Of a stretch of 64,000 nt of DNA, positions 53,412 through 63,020 are shown in pieces (the stretch's first letter is position 1; every line of letters begins with the position of its first letter). The stretch is from positions 992,001 through 1,056,000 of the forward strand of contig NZ_CP047940.1 in NCBI RefSeq assembly GCF_014280235.1, given 5' to 3'. Under the pieces are notes generated by a model. It was not told the DNA's origin, did not search any database, and saw only the letters and a list, made by a program, of their open reading frames with translations. Source of the DNA: Cyanobium sp. NS01. Its GTDB lineage: Bacteria > Cyanobacteriota > Cyanobacteriia > PCC-6307 > Cyanobiaceae. A program made the translations under genes and the position numbers.

Positions 53412-55139
53412 TCAAAGAATGGCGATTGCCTGATTGTGTCGGGTGTTACACCGAATCGCCTGCTCGAGCGCCTGCTGTGACCGCAGCATCAGTCCTTGGA
53501 GAGTGCTGCCAGGATTTTCCAGCGCGATACCCAGACAGGGCTGAGTCGCAACCGGGGAACCTTCCACGACCACGGGCAGGGCAAGGGACGTGTAAACCCT
53601 TTCTGCCAGGATCGTCGCCTCCCTGAGATTGGCTACGCCCGCTGTGACGCCAATAAACTTGCCCTCACCGAGGTCGCCCGCGAAACCCTGGGGTGATACC
53701 ACCTCAGCAAGGCGATCTGTGATGGTTTCCCAGAGCAGATCACCCTTGCCTGTGCCCTTCGGGTAGCGGAGAGTCTGAGCCGCTGAAAGTGTGCACAGGA
53801 GAAGAGCGAGCGGCTGGGTCCTGTCCGCCTGGCGATGCCAGCGGGCTAAGGAGCCCAGCACGTCTGCTGCTGCAGCCGTCATCGGGGCCGTTTTGCCTTG
53901 TGGCTCCCTCCGGCAGCGATGGAACCGATTGTTTTCTTGCACAGCAGCTACGGCGTGGGGGGCCTTTGAAGCTGCCGATTTGAGCCCCACGCTGTTGGTG
54001 TGTCTCGCCATTGCGGCAAGCTGAGCGCATTTGATGGCGCAGGCGCGACGCTGCTGCACCATTTCTTCCACATCCTGAAAACCTAGGATCCAGCCGGTGG
54101 CTGTTCGGCCTTCGCCGCTCTGAGCCCGGCACACACGCCTTCTCATCCAACGATGGCCTCCGTGCTGTTGTCTCAGCCGCACCAGCGGAGGGGCATCCTG
54201 GTTGCAGAGCGTCTCGAAAAGGTCATCGTCCGGGTGAAGCAGGTCGCTGAGGGGAAACCCAACGAGCGCTTGGGCAGTCCAGCCCAGAAGGCGTTGAGCG
54301 GATGGTGTGACCCAACGGATCCGACGGGAGGCATCAACTTCTATCATAAAAGCTCCGGCGATTTCCGCGAGTAGGTAACCGAGATCGGTGTCGATCGCCT
54401 GGGCCATTCTCCGTGGCTGCAGACCACCCAAGTGGGTCAGTACCAGGCTATGGGTGGCAGCGCCATCGGTGATGAGGCCGCTGATGGTGGCCAGCACTGG
54501 ATTCACGGTGCCATCGCGGCCAACGAGTTCCAGTTCGGCCTGCTCAATTCTGCCGGGACAGACCATGCGCAACCGATCGAAAATCACCGCTTGCTCCTGC
54601 GACAGGTAGTCGCCCAGCGGTCGGCCGAGAAGGACATCCCGGGGTTGATCCAGCAGCTCTGCGAGACGGGGGTTGGCATACAGCACGACCCCCGTTGAGG
54701 AGAGGGTGGCGACGGCCTCACCCATCTGCTGGACTAAATGGCGGTAGGAGGTGTTGCTGCTGTCTTGTAGATACACATTGCCGCTTACAACCAGGGCATC
54801 GGCTTGACCGCTGGTGATGACCTCCAGCAAGGCCTCCTGAGCTCTGTACTCCTGTTGCAGATACTGCAGCTGCTGACGCAGCAATCCCTCGGAACTGCTG
54901 GGGACTGCAGGAAACGATGGATCCGATGGCGCTAACGGATCAGGTACCAGACAGGGAATGGCACGCACGCCGGCCCTGAGAGCCAGCTCCGGATCGCTGT
55001 GGACATCGACTACTCTGAGCTTCACTCGGGGGCTCAGATCGTGATCGCAGAGGTGACGCAGACGGCGCAGGGTTGCAGTTGAGGCTGGCGTACCGCCACA
55101 GATGAACAGGCTCCAGATCCAGGGGAGGTCGTCGGTCAT
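53412..55139 (-). CDS. KaiB-like/PAS/degenerate GGDEF signalling protein
   Basis: About 575 residues; an in-frame start 14 codons upstream (55181) is possible. Residues about 1-75 have the KaiB/SasA-N thioredoxin-like pattern (LFICGGTPASTATLRRLRHL ... LRVVDVHSDPELALRAGVRAIPCLV). Two PAS domains follow (about 125-245 and 250-370), then a C-terminal domain with the GGDEF layout. There the signature reads AGDLGEGKF instead of GGDEF, so cyclase activity is unlikely. A KaiB-like domain suggests contact with the clock or its output; this is inference. It lies just downstream of a sigma factor gene (4-base gap to the longer start). Confidence 0.75.
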   Translation of the reverse strand: MTDDLPWIWSLFICGGTPASTATLRRLRHLCDHDLSPRVKLRVVDVHSDPELALRAGVRAIPCLVPDPLAPSDPSFPAVPSSSEGLLRQQLQYLQQEYRAQEALLEVITSGQADALVVSGNVYLQDSSNTSYRHLVQQMGEAVATLSSTGVVLYANPRLAELLDQPRDVLLGRPLGDYLSQEQAVIFDRLRMVCPGRIEQAELELVGRDGTVNPVLATISGLITDGAATHSLVLTHLGGLQPRRMAQAIDTDLGYLLAEIAGAFMIEVDASRRIRWVTPSAQRLLGWTAQALVGFPLSDLLHPDDDLFETLCNQDAPPLVRLRQQHGGHRWMRRRVCRAQSGEGRTATGWILGFQDVEEMVQQRRACAIKCAQLAAMARHTNSVGLKSAASKAPHAVAAVQENNRFHRCRREPQGKTAPMTAAAADVLGSLARWHRQADRTQPLALLLCTLSAAQTLRYPKGTGKGDLLWETITDRLAEVVSPQGFAGDLGEGKFIGVTAGVANLREATILAERVYTSLALPVVVEGSPVATQPCLGIALENPGSTLQGLMLRSQQALEQAIRCNTRHNQAIAIL

Positions 55140-55185
55140 AATCGTGGTTGCAACTAAGGGGACCCTGTCGTTGGAGGTCACGTCT

Positions 55186-56190
55186 TCAGCCCTGGGTGGG
55201 ATCCAGGATGGGCCCCAAACGGTGCCGAAGCGTTTGTAGGGTCCTGCGTTCGACGCTCTGGATATAGCTCTTGGTTACCCCCATCACGAGCGCTGCCTTG
55301 GCACTGGAACAGTGCTCATCGCCGCCGTAGCGAAGCTCCAGCACCTGTCGCTGCTTCGGATCGAGGGCTTCCAGGTGTTCATGGAGCCAGCGGTAATCGT
55401 CCTCAGGGTCGTTCATATGTTCGGCCTGGATGAGTTCAATCAGAGTTGTGCTCTCCTCCAAGGTTCCAATGGGCTTGTCCAGTGATGTCGTGCTGCACTG
55501 ACGCACAACGGTGAGGGCAGTCTGAAGGCGCTTCTCTTTCTCACCCAGGAGGTCGGCCATGGCATCGATCGTGAGACGCTGCGCCGTGCATGCCTCCAGT
55601 CGCTGGGCGCGGTAGGCGATGGTGCGCAGTGCCGTGGGAATATGGATGCCATTGCCCGTTGCGCTCATGCAGCGCTGGACCGCTTGCTGAATCCACGAAA
55701 ACGCATAGGTGGATAATCGGTAGCCCCGCGAAGGATCAAAGAGTTCTATGGCTCGCATCAGACCAAGATTCCCGGCTTGGTAGAGATCAAGCATTTCGAG
55801 CTGGAGATTGCTGATCCGGCCCCGATAGCGCCGGCATACCATCACAACGAGACGGAGATTGGCCGTCACCATGCGGTTACGCGCTCTTGTGCCCCGACGC
55901 CGCAGCGATGGAGGTGGATCTGGATGGTTCAGCCAGTCCTGCACTATGCCGGCATGATGTAGTTCTTCGGCGGGGGTCAGCAGGGGAATTCTGGCCATTA
56001 GTCTCAGATAATCGCTGACTCCATCCCCACCGCGGAAGTGCGGCTCCTGATGAGTTCCAAGCGATCTGGCTGGACCGTGATCGTCAAGGGTATTTGGCGG
56101 TGAAGTGCACTCCCCTGAAGGAGACGCCAAGACCCGCAGACCTGAATTCTGGGATGGGTAGCTCTGATCGTTTACCGGCTTGGAAACCAT
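55186..56190 (-). CDS. Sigma-70 family RNA polymerase sigma factor (group 2-like)
   Basis: A 334-residue sigma factor without region 1.1. Visible: region 1.2 (DYLRLMARIPLLTPAEE), region 2 (ARNRMVTANLRLVVMVCRRYRG ... LDLYQAGNLGLMRAIELFDPSRGYRLSTYAFSWIQQAV), region 3, and region 4 (ALDPKQRQVLELRYGG ... AALVMGVTKSYIQSVERRTLQTLR). The divergent N-terminal 60 residues have no known motif. It is followed on the same strand by the KaiB-like/PAS gene, so both may belong to one regulon. Confidence 0.9.
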   Translation of the reverse strand: MVSKPVNDQSYPSQNSGLRVLASPSGECTSPPNTLDDHGPARSLGTHQEPHFRGGDGVSDYLRLMARIPLLTPAEELHHAGIVQDWLNHPDPPPSLRRRGTRARNRMVTANLRLVVMVCRRYRGRISNLQLEMLDLYQAGNLGLMRAIELFDPSRGYRLSTYAFSWIQQAVQRCMSATGNGIHIPTALRTIAYRAQRLEACTAQRLTIDAMADLLGEKEKRLQTALTVVRQCSTTSLDKPIGTLEESTTLIELIQAEHMNDPEDDYRWLHEHLEALDPKQRQVLELRYGGDEHCSSAKAALVMGVTKSYIQSVERRTLQTLRHRLGPILDPTQG

Positions 56191-56359
56191 GACCTGCAGC
56201 CGACTTTTCTGTGTGCAGATCTTTACCGTAAGCCGTCATATCAGCCTGCTTCTCAAGCCCTCCAGACCATTGCACCTCAGCACAAAAATGGCACCTTTGC
56301 AATGGTTCAAACCGCCCATGCGCCTCAGGTGTCCCTGCTGGCTGCCTGGAAGGCTCGTT

Positions 56360-59300
56360 TCAGAGCGGTGGGTGCACGATGAGGCTGATCAGGCCCCTCT
56401 CAGAGGGTTGTCGTGGGGTTCGCACCTCCACCGGAAGCCATTGCAGCCCCCCATCCCGGCTCTTCAAGGGGAGCATGGGCCGGGACTTCGGCTTCTTCTT
56501 CCCATCGCCTGACTCCCGGGTCTCCAGGATCAGGGCCTCGAATTCCGCTTCGGGGCAGAGCATCTCCACGCAGACCCCCACGATGGAGGCCAGGTCAAAG
56601 CCGACGATGGCGCAGAACACAGCGTTGGCCATCACGACGCGATGGCCCTCATCGAGAGCGGCCACCCCGAAGCTCTCGCTGTGGAAGACGGACTCGAAGA
56701 TCGCTGTGAGCTCGTTGGCGCGAGCCTCCAGGGCGTGCGCGGCGGTGACGTCGGCGAGGGTACCGACAACGAAACGCTCGGCACCATGGCGTACCACCTT
56801 GGCCGACTCCTTCACCCAGATCTGCCGGCCATCGCGGCTGGTGATCCTGTACGTCACGGTCCAGTGACCCTTCCGGAGGTCTCGGGCAGCACCAACCCGG
56901 ACGCGGTCCTCCAAGGCGATGGCCTCCTTGAGCAGCTCCGGCCGGTCACACAGCTCCGCCGAGGTCCATCCCGTCATGGCATGGATCCGCTTGGTGGCAT
57001 AGAGCAGCCTTGTGCAGCTCTGGTCCCATTTCCACACCACTTCATCGAGGGCATTGGTGAGGGTGGAGAACTCGAGGAGGGTGGCTTCCGCCGCCTGACG
57101 CACGGCCACCATTTCGGACACCTCCGTGAGGGTCACGATGACGCCGCGCCGCCGCCCGTCCCGTTCCAGGAAGGGCAGCACCTGGGCGAGGTAGGCCACA
57201 TCTTCGTTGCTGGCCTCAATGGTCTGACGCTGGCCGCCGTCGGCCACGGCCTTCAGGGCCTCCTTCAGCCCTGGCAGGGGAATGGTGGTGGGTGCATCCA
57301 GCAGCGGCTGGCCGATGTCGGCATCCACCAGGCCGAACACCCGCACCGCCAGCGGTGAGAAGCGGGTGACCCGCAGATCGCTGTCCACGATCACCATGCC
57401 CTGGCTCAGGGAGGTCTGGATGTTCTCCAGTTCCACATTGAGCTGCTCGAGTTGGTCACTGCGGGAACCCAGTTGCTGGTTCAAGGTGCCCAGTTCCTCA
57501 TTGGTGGCCTGGAGTTCCTCGTTCGAGGCCTCCAGTTCCTCGTTCGACGACTGCAGCTCTTCCGAGAAGGCCAGCAACTCCTCCGAGGAGGCCTCCAGCT
57601 CCTCGTTGGTCTGCTCGAGTTCCGCCAGGGAGCGGCGCAGCGTGTCCTGACTGGCCAGCAGTTCGTCCTCGAGGCGCTCGATCTCCTGATCGAAGGCGGC
57701 GTCCCGGTCCCTGGTCTGACCCTGTTTCGGCTCATCCCCACCAGTCGGCGGCAGGCGCAGAAAGCTCAGCACGGTGAGCTGACTCTCCCCGACCCACAGT
57801 TGGCGGGCTTCGAGGCGCAGGGTCCCATCGATGCCCTCAAGCTGCAGCGCCTGACTGCTGACGGCAAGACCATCCGCCCTGGCCAGGACCAGCAGGGCCC
57901 TGGCCTCCGTCTGCAGCTCCGGTCGCAGGTAGGCATGGGCAGAGCTCTTCATCCGGCCTTCCGGAAGACGGCAGAAGGGGCTGACATCGCCCAGCACCTC
58001 GACGAGGTCGTGCCCCTCATCGATCACCAGGGCAGGAGCGCAGAGGGCTCGGGTCAACGCCTCCAGCAGGGCCATGTGCTGCTCGGGTACGGACTCCCGC
58101 AGCACGGAGACCCTGCCCGCGGCAGGCAGGCTCTGGCTGGGGCGTGGCGCCAGGGGTGAACGGGCAGCGCGGGGCCGCCGGGCCCCCTCCGCTGTGCGGG
58201 TGTAGAGGCCATGCTCGGCATCGGCCATGGCGAAACCGGTTGTATTCCGCCCCAGCACCTCGGAGTTGCCCAGCAGCAGCAGGCCTCCGGGGAGCAGGCC
58301 AAAACGGAACCGCTCGATCACCCGCTCCAGCATGGGCAGGGTGAAGTAGATGAGCGTGTTGCGGCAGGAAATCAGATCGAGGCTGGGGAATGGCGGGTGT
58401 TCGCCCACATCGTGCTGGGCAAACACTGCGCAGGCGCGCAATGCCTCGCTGATCTCGATCTCGCTGCCGTGCTCGATCACGAAGCGCTCGCGATACTCAT
58501 CTGGGATGGCCCTGGCCGCCGACACTGGGTAGCGGGCACGTCGAGCGATCGCCAGACTCTTCTCATCGAGATCCGTGGCGAAGATTTTGAGATTGGCGGC
58601 CAGGTCTGCGGGATGGCCGAGCACCGCACTGATCACCATCGCGATCGAATACACCTCCTCCCCTGAGGCACAGCCTGGAACCCACACCCGCAGCCGTTCC
58701 GGCGACGTCCTCTTGCTCACGTAGTCGCCCAGCCGCTCTTTTAGGGCCCCATAGACCTGGGGATCTCGGAAGAAGGCGGTCACGGCCACCAGCACGTTGT
58801 GGACCAGCCTCCGGGCCTCATCTCCCTCTGTCGCGAGCAAGGGCAGATACTCCTCCAGGTTTCCCACCTGCCTGACTGCCATCCGGCGCTGCACCTGCCG
58901 GCTCAGGGTGGATTTCTTGTACTGGGAGAAGTCGATGCCGCAACTGTGCTTCAGCTGAGCCGTCACGGCTTCCAGCTGCAGCGGATCCTGGCCATCCTTC
59001 CGCTCGCCGGGCTTGGCTGTTCCAGAGCCGATCAACTCGGCCAGGCGAGGGCCCATGGCTCCTGCGGCCAGCACCAGGTCCACGCCCCCGAGGCCGATGG
59101 CGGCCCGGGGCATCGCGTCGAACTTGGCGCTCTCGGGCGACTGGGCCAGGGTGAGGCCGCCGGCGGTGCTCAGGGCCCGAATGCCGCGGGCGCCGTCAGA
59201 CCCGGTTCCGGACAACACCACACCGACGCCGCGTTCGCCCCAATGGTCGGCAATCGACTCCAGCAGCAGGTCGATGCACGGGCTGGGGCCGAAGCGGGGC

Positions 59301-59737
59301 ACGGGAGTGCTGAGGCGCAGCCTGTTGCCATCCACGGTGAGGTCGTGGTTGGGCGGGGAGATGGTGATCACATCAGCCTGGATCGGGGCTCCGTCCACAG
59401 CAGCCAGAACCGGTAGAGCGGTGACATGGGCCACCAGCTCAACAATGAGGCTGCGGTGTTCGGGCGCCAGATGCTGGGCCACCACGTAGGCCAGGCCGGC
59501 GCCACTCACCAGGCTTGCCGCGAACTCCTGCAGGGCTTCCAGCCCCCCGGCTGAGGCCCCGATCCCCACCACATGGGTCACGCCCTCAGGCCTTGGCCCA
59601 TCAGCCGAATTGGAGGCCGGTGGCTCTGTGGGTGGCGCTGCCTTGCCGGTCTGGCTTCGCCGCCCGGGAGTCCTTACGCTGTGCCTCTTTCTCAAATTTT
59701 TCGCATTCCGCGCCCCGATTTTGATTGGATCTATCAA
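56360..59737 (-). CDS. CheB-CheR-PAS hybrid signalling protein
   Basis: A 1125-residue fusion. Methylesterase CheB domain (about 50-240) with Ser in GIGASAGG, His in VAQHLAPEH and Asp in SGTGSDGARG. Methyltransferase CheR domain (about 265-520) with WVPGCASGEEVYSIAM as the SAM site. A long coiled coil of repeated ELEASSEEL/ELQSSNEEL units (about 675-770) leads into three PAS domains. There is no output kinase. These hybrids occur with histidine kinases or regulators outside chemotaxis. No chemoreceptor or CheA gene is nearby, so the signal is probably local and non-motile. Confidence 0.88.
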   Translation of the reverse strand: MIDPIKIGARNAKNLRKRHSVRTPGRRSQTGKAAPPTEPPASNSADGPRPEGVTHVVGIGASAGGLEALQEFAASLVSGAGLAYVVAQHLAPEHRSLIVELVAHVTALPVLAAVDGAPIQADVITISPPNHDLTVDGNRLRLSTPVPRFGPSPCIDLLLESIADHWGERGVGVVLSGTGSDGARGIRALSTAGGLTLAQSPESAKFDAMPRAAIGLGGVDLVLAAGAMGPRLAELIGSGTAKPGERKDGQDPLQLEAVTAQLKHSCGIDFSQYKKSTLSRQVQRRMAVRQVGNLEEYLPLLATEGDEARRLVHNVLVAVTAFFRDPQVYGALKERLGDYVSKRTSPERLRVWVPGCASGEEVYSIAMVISAVLGHPADLAANLKIFATDLDEKSLAIARRARYPVSAARAIPDEYRERFVIEHGSEIEISEALRACAVFAQHDVGEHPPFPSLDLISCRNTLIYFTLPMLERVIERFRFGLLPGGLLLLGNSEVLGRNTTGFAMADAEHGLYTRTAEGARRPRAARSPLAPRPSQSLPAAGRVSVLRESVPEQHMALLEALTRALCAPALVIDEGHDLVEVLGDVSPFCRLPEGRMKSSAHAYLRPELQTEARALLVLARADGLAVSSQALQLEGIDGTLRLEARQLWVGESQLTVLSFLRLPPTGGDEPKQGQTRDRDAAFDQEIERLEDELLASQDTLRRSLAELEQTNEELEASSEELLAFSEELQSSNEELEASNEELQATNEELGTLNQQLGSRSDQLEQLNVELENIQTSLSQGMVIVDSDLRVTRFSPLAVRVFGLVDADIGQPLLDAPTTIPLPGLKEALKAVADGGQRQTIEASNEDVAYLAQVLPFLERDGRRRGVIVTLTEVSEMVAVRQAAEATLLEFSTLTNALDEVVWKWDQSCTRLLYATKRIHAMTGWTSAELCDRPELLKEAIALEDRVRVGAARDLRKGHWTVTYRITSRDGRQIWVKESAKVVRHGAERFVVGTLADVTAAHALEARANELTAIFESVFHSESFGVAALDEGHRVVMANAVFCAIVGFDLASIVGVCVEMLCPEAEFEALILETRESGDGKKKPKSRPMLPLKSRDGGLQWLPVEVRTPRQPSERGLISLIVHPPL

Positions 59738-59868
59738 GATCTAGTCAAGGTTCCATGCTTTGCTAGCTTATCTTAAGCTCCAACCTGAGACTAGGAACTG
59801 GACGCACCAGTGCAGTTTTCCGCCACCAGGCGGCTGATGGTCTGGGGAACCCCTTCCGCAGCCATTTC

Positions 59869-60843
59869 GTGCTTGTCGAAGAGCTTCCACTCAGTGTCCA
59901 GCTTCTGGGTGCGGTACTGCCCCTGCGCGATCTCCGACCCGCCCTGCCGGACGCAGGCTGGTGGCACTACGGCGTCAACATCTGGGTGGGGAGCATCGTC
60001 GTCACTGCCGGAATCCTGGCGCCGGCCAGGCTGATCACGGCCGATCAGAGCCGGCTCACGGTGTTGCTCGGTTACGGCGGCGATCAGCAGATCCGCCAGG
60101 CTTCCCGGCGCTGGTCGTGTCTGGAGGGGGGCTGTCTGATGTTGCCCGGTGAGAGCTTCGCCGCGCGGAACTCACCACTGAGCCTTGTGGCGTTCCAGCT
60201 CGAACCGGACCGCCTCCTGCACACGGCCATCGCCATGGCGGGTCTTCTGGAGTGCCCCGACCCCTGGATGGCCCTGCTTCAGCAGCCCCACGCTTGGACG
60301 CCTTACGGCACTCCCCTGCACGAGACGCTGCGCCAGGAAATGGTGCTGGCGGACCGGCTGGCTGGCTACGGCGATGGGCTCATGACAAGGTTGCAGGTGG
60401 ACGATCGGATCTACCGCTTGATGGCGGCCATGCTGCTGCCGGAGGTCCGTGAGGAGTGCCCCCTCGACCGTCTGACCCAGAAGCATCACAAAGGCCGCGA
60501 CACTTTTGATGAGTTGATCGACTACATCCGACTCAACCTTTCAGTGCCCCTCAGCCTGACGATGCTGGAGGAGCACAGCCACTACTCGCGTCGAGCCCTG
60601 CAGTACGCCTTCCGCGAACGGCTTGGCTGCACCCCCACGCAGTGGATTCGCAGCCAGCGGCTCGACCTTGCCCGCCAGCATCTGCAGCATCCCTGCCCCG
60701 GCGACACGATCACCAGCGTCGCCGCCCGCTGCGGCTACCGATCCCTCAGCCTGTTCAGCGTTGAGTTTCAGCAGCGCTTCCACGTGAAGCCCTCCCATCT
60801 GTTGCGCGAGTCCCGCTCCTCCCTCCCCCCAGAGGCCCGCTGA
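59869..60843 (+). CDS. AraC-family transcriptional regulator
   Basis: About 324 residues from GTG 59869; the same frame is open to 59767 with a plausible longer N-terminus (NPFRSHFVLVEELPL) but no good start codon, so the true start is unsure. The N-terminal domain resembles the AraC-binding-like type 2. The C-terminal 100 residues have two helix-turn-helices (SLTMLEEHSHYSRRALQYAFRERLG and SVAARCGYRSLSLFSVEFQQRFHVKPS). It is divergent from the CheB-CheR gene and may control it. Confidence 0.82.
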   Translation: MLVEELPLSVQLLGAVLPLRDLRPALPDAGWWHYGVNIWVGSIVVTAGILAPARLITADQSRLTVLLGYGGDQQIRQASRRWSCLEGGCLMLPGESFAARNSPLSLVAFQLEPDRLLHTAIAMAGLLECPDPWMALLQQPHAWTPYGTPLHETLRQEMVLADRLAGYGDGLMTRLQVDDRIYRLMAAMLLPEVREECPLDRLTQKHHKGRDTFDELIDYIRLNLSVPLSLTMLEEHSHYSRRALQYAFRERLGCTPTQWIRSQRLDLARQHLQHPCPGDTITSVAARCGYRSLSLFSVEFQQRFHVKPSHLLRESRSSLPPEAR

Positions 60844-60957
60844 GCTCGGAGCGCGCAGCACTGCAGTCCATGGCGTACGGATGTGTGTGCTCTGGGCGCC
60901 CGTCAAAACCAACCGGGACCCCCACTGGCCAGGATGGGCCGGCCTAGGTAGTGGTGG

Positions 60958-61839
60958 ATGCCTGTTCTGCGTCTGGCCGTGGTGGGAGATCCCCACGGCG
61001 CCTGGGATCAATCCGATCACAAGCTGCTGGAGCTGCTGCGCCCCGATGCGGTGCTGGTGGTGGGGGATCTCAGTGATGGCTGCCCCGAGATCCCGGCTCG
61101 CCTGAACCGGCTGCCCCTGCCCCTGGCCTGCGTGCTCGGCAACCACGACGCCGGCAGGGATGCCTCAGGCCGCACCCTGCTGCGCCAGATCGCCTGCCTG
61201 GGGGAGCTGCACTGCGGCTGGGGCCTGCGCCAGCTGGAGCCGCCGGGGGTCGCCGTGGTGGGTGCCCGCCCGGGCACCGCCGGCGGTGGCTTTCACCTCT
61301 CCCGCGCCGTGCTGGCGGCCTTCGGGCCGATGACCCTCCAGGACTCCGCTGATCGGATCACTGCCGCCGCCCTCGCCGCTGACCCGGCCCTGCCCCTGGT
61401 GCTGCTGGCCCACTGCGGCCCGGCGGGCCTGGGCAGTGGCGTCGATGACCCCTGTGGTCGCGACTGGAAGAAGCCCGCCTGCGACTGGGGCGACCAGGAC
61501 CTCACCCTGGCGATCCGCCAGATCCGGGTCCATCGTCCTGTGCCCCTGGTGGTGTTCGGCCACATGCACCACGCCCTGCGCCGGGGCCAGGGCCATCGCC
61601 GCAGCCTGGCGGTGGACCGCGAGGGCACCATCTATCTCAATGCCGCCTTTGTGGCGCGCCACGGCCACGACCTGGCTGGTCGCGCCCTGCGCCACTTCTC
61701 CTGGGTGGAACTCGAGCCCCTGGGCGGCGGCGGTGCCCTGGTGCGCCGGGCCAGCCACCACTGGTATGGGCTCGATGGCTGCCTCCACTACGAAGAGGTG
61801 CTGCACCAGGTGGCTCCGGCTCCGGCCGTGCCGTGCTGA
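60958..61839 (+). CDS. TIGR04168-type metallophosphoesterase
   Basis: A 293-residue calcineurin-fold protein of the cyanobacterial/plant type: RLAVVGDPHGAWDQ (DxH), VLVVGDLSDG, CVLGNHDAG, VLLAHCGPAGLGS and VFGHMHHALR. The substrate is unknown. Its end overlaps the next gene by seven bases. Its promoter and first codons are duplicated next to nadA (52858-52975). Confidence 0.85.
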   Translation: MPVLRLAVVGDPHGAWDQSDHKLLELLRPDAVLVVGDLSDGCPEIPARLNRLPLPLACVLGNHDAGRDASGRTLLRQIACLGELHCGWGLRQLEPPGVAVVGARPGTAGGGFHLSRAVLAAFGPMTLQDSADRITAAALAADPALPLVLLAHCGPAGLGSGVDDPCGRDWKKPACDWGDQDLTLAIRQIRVHRPVPLVVFGHMHHALRRGQGHRRSLAVDREGTIYLNAAFVARHGHDLAGRALRHFSWVELEPLGGGGALVRRASHHWYGLDGCLHYEEVLHQVAPAPAVPC

Positions 61840-62909
61840 TCTACGCCTGCATCAGTGCCCATGGCTTCGGCCACGGCTCCCGCAGCGCGGCGGTGCTGGC
61901 GGCACTGCAGCGGCTCAGGCCCCACTGGCGGCTGGTGCTCTCCACCGCCCTGCCGCCCTCCTTCCTGGCCACGGCCTTTGCGCCGCTGGCCGTGCAGCAC
62001 CGTCCCTGCCGCTGGGATGTGGGGGTGTTGCAGGCTGACGCTCTGGGCTCCGATCCCGCCGCCACCCTGGTGGCCCTCGAGCAGCTGGAGGGCCAGCTGC
62101 CCGCCCAGCTGGAGCGGGAGGCGGCCTGGCTGCGGGCCCAGGGGGAGCCCGTGCTCGTGATCGGCGACGTTCCTCCGGCGGCAGCCCTGCTGGCCGAGGC
62201 GGTGGGAGCCCCCCTGATCTGGCTGGCGAGCTTCGGCTGGGATGTGATCTACCGGCCCTTCGGCGGCCGCTTTGAGGCCTGGGCCGAGCACTGCCTGGCC
62301 CTCTACCGCCGCGGCGATCTGCTGCTGGAGTGCCCCCTGGCCATGCCGATGCCCTGGGACATCCCACGCCGCCGCATCGGGCTGACAGCCGGCGAGCCCC
62401 GCCTGGATCTGGAGGGCCTGGTGCGGCAGCTGCAGCTGCCGCACGAGCCGGACCGCTGCGCCCTGCTCACCTTCGGCGGGATGGGCCTGGCGCTCGATCC
62501 CGCCCTGCTGGGCCTCTGGTCCCAGTGGACCTTCCTGGGCCACGACCCTGCCCTGGCTGAGGCGGACAACGGCCGGGTTCTGCCGGCGGAGGTGCGGCCC
62601 CTGGAGCTGATGCGCCATTGCTCGCGCCTGATCACCAAGCCGGGCTACAGCAGCTTCTGTGAGGCCATGAGCCAGAACGTGGGCATCCACCTGGTGCACC
62701 GGGATGGCTTCGCCGAGGCGCCGGTGCTGGAGCAGGCCCTCAGGCGCCACGGCCAGCACCGCCTGCTCAGCCGCGCCGACCTGCTGGCGGGCCGTTGGCA
62801 GCTGGATCAACCCCTGCTGCCGCCCTCCGGCCAGCCCCTGCCGCAGGACGGTGCCGGCAGCGGAGCCCTGGCCATCACCGAGCTGGCAGAGCAGCGTGGC
62901 CTGGGCTGA
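61833..62909 (+). CDS. Glycosyltransferase-like protein (GT28/MurG-like fold)
   Basis: A 358-residue protein. ISAHGFGHGSRSAAVLAAL at the start is the glycine-rich nucleotide-sugar loop of MurG/GT28 enzymes, and LLTFGGMGL with HCSRLITKPGYSSFCEAM is the C-terminal donor site. It is probably a UDP- or GDP-sugar transferase. It is translationally coupled to the metallophosphoesterase; the shared pathway is not known. Confidence 0.75.
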   Translation: MLIYACISAHGFGHGSRSAAVLAALQRLRPHWRLVLSTALPPSFLATAFAPLAVQHRPCRWDVGVLQADALGSDPAATLVALEQLEGQLPAQLEREAAWLRAQGEPVLVIGDVPPAAALLAEAVGAPLIWLASFGWDVIYRPFGGRFEAWAEHCLALYRRGDLLLECPLAMPMPWDIPRRRIGLTAGEPRLDLEGLVRQLQLPHEPDRCALLTFGGMGLALDPALLGLWSQWTFLGHDPALAEADNGRVLPAEVRPLELMRHCSRLITKPGYSSFCEAMSQNVGIHLVHRDGFAEAPVLEQALRRHGQHRLLSRADLLAGRWQLDQPLLPPSGQPLPQDGAGSGALAITELAEQRGLG

Positions 62910-63020
62910 TCAGCAGATCCGATCGTTGACGCCGGCATGATCGGCTCTGCTGTTACTCAGAAGCGGGCAAATTCGCTCCCTCACAGTGTTTTGAACTGTT
63001 TGGTGCTGTCAATCACCTGA

